In this document: piece by piece, positions 15,163 to 17,015 of the stretch
Layout: every line of letters begins with the position of its first letter
How positions within the stretch are numbered: the stretch's first letter is position 1
NCBI GenBank assembly: GCA_023427545.1
Contig: JAEZBF010000228.1
Coordinates: 1-17,015 of the forward strand
Length of the DNA: 17,015 bases
Origin: Pseudomonadota bacterium
Lineage (GTDB): Bacteria > Pseudomonadota > Alphaproteobacteria > Rhizobiales > Devosiaceae
Direction: 5' to 3'
Made by a program: the position numbers and the translations under genes
The notes under the pieces: model-generated
What the model saw: the letters and a program-made list of their open reading frames with translations, nothing else
Database searches by the model: none
What the model was told of the DNA's origin: nothing

Positions 15163-15182
15163 TTGTATACTGAAGTATGCAA
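15163..15182. promoter_or_regulatory. Putative GntR/FCD operator and -10 region before tcuA
   Basis: TTGTATAC and GTATGCAA form an 8-bp inverted repeat with one mismatch around a 4-bp centre. FCD-subfamily operators are commonly of the TTGTATACAA style. The left arm contains TATACT (15166-15171), a one-mismatch -10 box, so binding would block transcription starting near 15178. No good -35 box is visible. The right arm swallows an in-frame ATG at 15177, arguing that tcuA starts later. Confidence 0.55.
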
Positions 15183-15218
15183 ATGTGTGGCACGGTCCTC
15201 GAGGAGCGGCACTGCGGC

Positions 15219-16631
15219 ATGTCAAACGAGACTGAAGTCACCTCTCTTGAGCGCACGGTTTGGGACGTTATCGTGGTCGGCGGCGGTAACGCGGCCCTCT
15301 GCGCTACAATAGAAGCGGCAGAGGCCGGAGCGCGGGTGCTGCTGCTCGAACGCGCGCCGAAACCCTACCGGGGCGGCAACTCACGTCATACCCGCAATTT
15401 CCGTTGCATGCACCCTGGACCGATGTCGGTGCTGACCGGGACCTATGCCGAGGATGAGTATCTGGACGATCTGATGCTGGTCACCAAGGGCAAAACCGAC
15501 TCGCCTTTGGCACGGCTCGCCATCCGCCGGTCGGCAGATTGCCTTCCGTGGATGGAAGCGCACGGCGTGCGCTTCCAGCCCTCGCTCTCCGGCACGCTCT
15601 CGCTGTCTCGCACGAATGCCTTCTTCCTCGGCGGCGGCAAAGCGTTGGTCAACGCCTACTACAACACCGCCAGCGATCTCGGCGTCACCGTGCGCTATGA
15701 CGCCATGGTCTCCCATGTGGCCATCCGTGAGGGCGCCTTCGAGGCCGTCCATGCCAGCATCAACGGCGTGACGGTCGAGATCCCGGGCCGCGCGGTAGTA
15801 CTGGCCTCCGGCGGTTTCCAGGCGGATCTGGACTGGCTCGCCAGCGCCTGGGGGCCGGCAGCGCGCAACTTCCTCATCCGCGGCACCCCCTACAATCGGG
15901 GCGAGGTGCTGCGCGACATGCTCGATGGCGGGGCCGAGAGCGTAGGCGATCCCACACAGTGCCACTGCGTCGCGATCGATGGGCGGGCGCCCAAGTACGA
16001 TGGCGGTATCGTTACGCGGCTCGACTGCGTGCCATTCGCCGTCGTCGTCAACAAGGATGGGCAGCGCTTCTACGACGAGGGCGAAAACGTCTGGCCAAAG
16101 CGCTATGCGATTTGGGGTCGCCTCGTTGCTGCCCAGCCGGAGCAGGTAGCCTACGCCCTGATCGACAGCAAGAGCGAGACGTTGTTCATGCCCTCCGTGT
16201 TCCCGGCAGTCTCAGCCGGGAGCATACCTGAGCTCGCAGGAAAACTCGGGCTGCCTGCCGCCTCCGTAGCCAGCACGGTCAATGCCTTCAACGCAGCCTG
16301 CCGACCGGGCCGATTCCACCCTACCGAGCTCGATGGCCTCGGCACCACCGGTATCTCGCCAAAGAAGAGCAACTGGGCACGTCCCCTCGATAGCCCACCC
16401 TACTTCGGCTACGCCCTCCGGCCCGGCGTCACCTTCACGTATCTCGGCCTCAAGGTGGACGAGAACGCCCGTGTCAGCGGGCCTGATGGGCCCTATCGCA
16501 ACGTGTGGGCCGCTGGAGAGATCATGGCGGGCTCGATCCTTGGCCAAGGCTACCTCGCCGGCTTCGGCATGACCGTGGGAACCGTGTTCGGTCGCACCGC
16601 GGGCAGAGAGGCCGCCGTCCATGTCCATTGA
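15219..16631 (+). CDS. tcuA: TcuA-like FAD-dependent tricarballylate dehydrogenase
   Basis: A flavoprotein of 470 residues from ATG 15219, close to the known TcuA length. It has the FAD-binding beta-alpha-beta VWDVIVVGGGNAALCATIEA (14-33) with E44 ending the second strand, the TcuA-type GGNSRHTRNFRC (52-63), and a C-terminal FAD-binding segment VWAAGEIMAGSILGQGYLAGFG. TcuA of Salmonella oxidises tricarballylate to cis-aconitate, with electrons leaving through TcuB. An upstream ATG at 15177 is inside the putative operator, and GAGGAG at 15201-15206 serves ATG 15219 at somewhat long spacing. The stop overlaps the next gene by 11 bp. Other fumarate-reductase-type flavoproteins are similar, so the substrate could be a different saturated polycarboxylate, but pairing with a TcuB-like protein supports the name. 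Confidence 0.87.
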   Translation: MSNETEVTSLERTVWDVIVVGGGNAALCATIEAAEAGARVLLLERAPKPYRGGNSRHTRNFRCMHPGPMSVLTGTYAEDEYLDDLMLVTKGKTDSPLARLAIRRSADCLPWMEAHGVRFQPSLSGTLSLSRTNAFFLGGGKALVNAYYNTASDLGVTVRYDAMVSHVAIREGAFEAVHASINGVTVEIPGRAVVLASGGFQADLDWLASAWGPAARNFLIRGTPYNRGEVLRDMLDGGAESVGDPTQCHCVAIDGRAPKYDGGIVTRLDCVPFAVVVNKDGQRFYDEGENVWPKRYAIWGRLVAAQPEQVAYALIDSKSETLFMPSVFPAVSAGSIPELAGKLGLPAASVASTVNAFNAACRPGRFHPTELDGLGTTGISPKKSNWARPLDSPPYFGYALRPGVTFTYLGLKVDENARVSGPDGPYRNVWAAGEIMAGSILGQGYLAGFGMTVGTVFGRTAGREAAVHVH

Positions 16632-17015
16632 GGCACTCGCCCCTGACTCGCACGCGCCAACAACCGCTGCCCCCTACGCCGCCATCGATGAAGCCCGCCG
16701 GCAGGTCGAGATCTGCAATGCATGCCGCTATTGCGAGGGGTATTGCTCGGTTTTTCCGGCGATGACCCTGCATCGCGCTTTCTCAGACGGAGAGATCACC
16801 CAGCTTGCCAACCTCTGCCACAACTGCCGGGGGTGCTACTACGCCTGTCAGTATGTCGAGCCGCACGAGTTCGCGCTCAACCTGCCGCGGGCGCTGGCCG
16901 AAGTCCGCGTCGAGAGCTGGGAGCGCTTCACCTGGCCCCGGAGCATCGCTAGGTTGTTCCAGGCGCACGGCGTCGCGCTTGCCGGCGCGCTGCTACTTGC
17001 CATCATGTTGATGGT
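16621..17015 (+). CDS. tcuB: TcuB-like Fe-S/membrane electron-transfer protein (partial, C-terminus outside window)
   Basis: The first 131 residues are visible before the right edge. Two ferredoxin-like Cys clusters are seen: CNACRYCEGYC (C32, C35, C38, C42) and CHNCRGCYYAC (C66, C69, C72, C76), suited to two [4Fe-4S] centres. A hydrophobic stretch beginning near residue 117 (GVALAGALLLAIMLM) is the first membrane segment. This is the layout of TcuB/CitB tricarballylate-utilisation proteins, which take electrons from the TcuA flavin into the respiratory chain. ATG 16621 overlaps the last 11 bp of tcuA in another frame, so the two are coupled. The start keeps the short, Ala/Pro-rich tail seen before the first Cys cluster. 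Identification is firm at family level. Confidence 0.87.
   Translation, partial: MSIEALAPDSHAPTTAAPYAAIDEARRQVEICNACRYCEGYCSVFPAMTLHRAFSDGEITQLANLCHNCRGCYYACQYVEPHEFALNLPRALAEVRVESWERFTWPRSIARLFQAHGVALAGALLLAIMLM

Overview
The window is a GC-rich (clearly above 60 % by eye) catabolic island, most likely from a proteobacterium. An alpha- or betaproteobacterium fits best, judged from the gene families, their close packing and start/stop overlaps, and Shine-Dalgarno (SD) sequences; no taxonomic marker gene is present. I saw no tRNA, rRNA, CRISPR array, insertion sequence or attachment site.

Layout. From 13301 down to 1 every gene is on the minus strand, in three apparent transcription units. 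(1) A double hot-dog MaoC-type hydratase (12438-13301). (2) A complete dipeptide/oligopeptide-type ABC importer in the order ATPase-ATPase-binding protein-permease-permease (12324 to 6833), with a strong hairpin between the binding protein and permease genes. (3) An acyl-CoA operon (6596 to 1): acyl-CoA dehydrogenase, enoyl-CoA hydratase/isomerase-fold protein, NDP-forming acyl-CoA synthetase, MmgE/PrpD protein, DUF35 OB-fold protein, and a thiolase-fold protein cut by the window edge. On the plus strand, divergent from the hydratase, lie an IclR-family regulator (13487-14350), a GntR/FCD regulator (14445-15086), and a TcuA-like flavoprotein (15219-16631) followed by a TcuB-like Fe-S/membrane protein cut by the right edge.

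How it may work. The importer brings in an organic acid or similar small molecule. The NDP-forming synthetase makes its CoA thioester, the dehydrogenase desaturates it, and a hydratase adds water. The thiolase-fold protein has Gly where the nucleophilic Cys of thiolases sits, it is translationally coupled to a DUF35 protein, and no 3-hydroxyacyl-CoA dehydrogenase is visible. This suggests retro-aldol cleavage of the Ltp2/DitF kind instead of thiolysis, that is, a 'ligase-dehydrogenase-hydratase-aldolase' chain shortening. The substrate cannot be read from the sequence.

Regulation. A 15-bp motif TTCCA-N5-TGGAA, perfect once and with one mismatch four times, sits at the iclR/maoC divergent region, in the iclR 5' region, before the importer operon, and twice around a sigma70-like promoter of the acyl-CoA operon. 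It is the best candidate for the IclR operator and ties the three minus-strand units into one local regulon. A different inverted repeat overlaps a -10-like box just before tcuA and is the candidate GntR operator, so the TcuAB module appears to be controlled separately.
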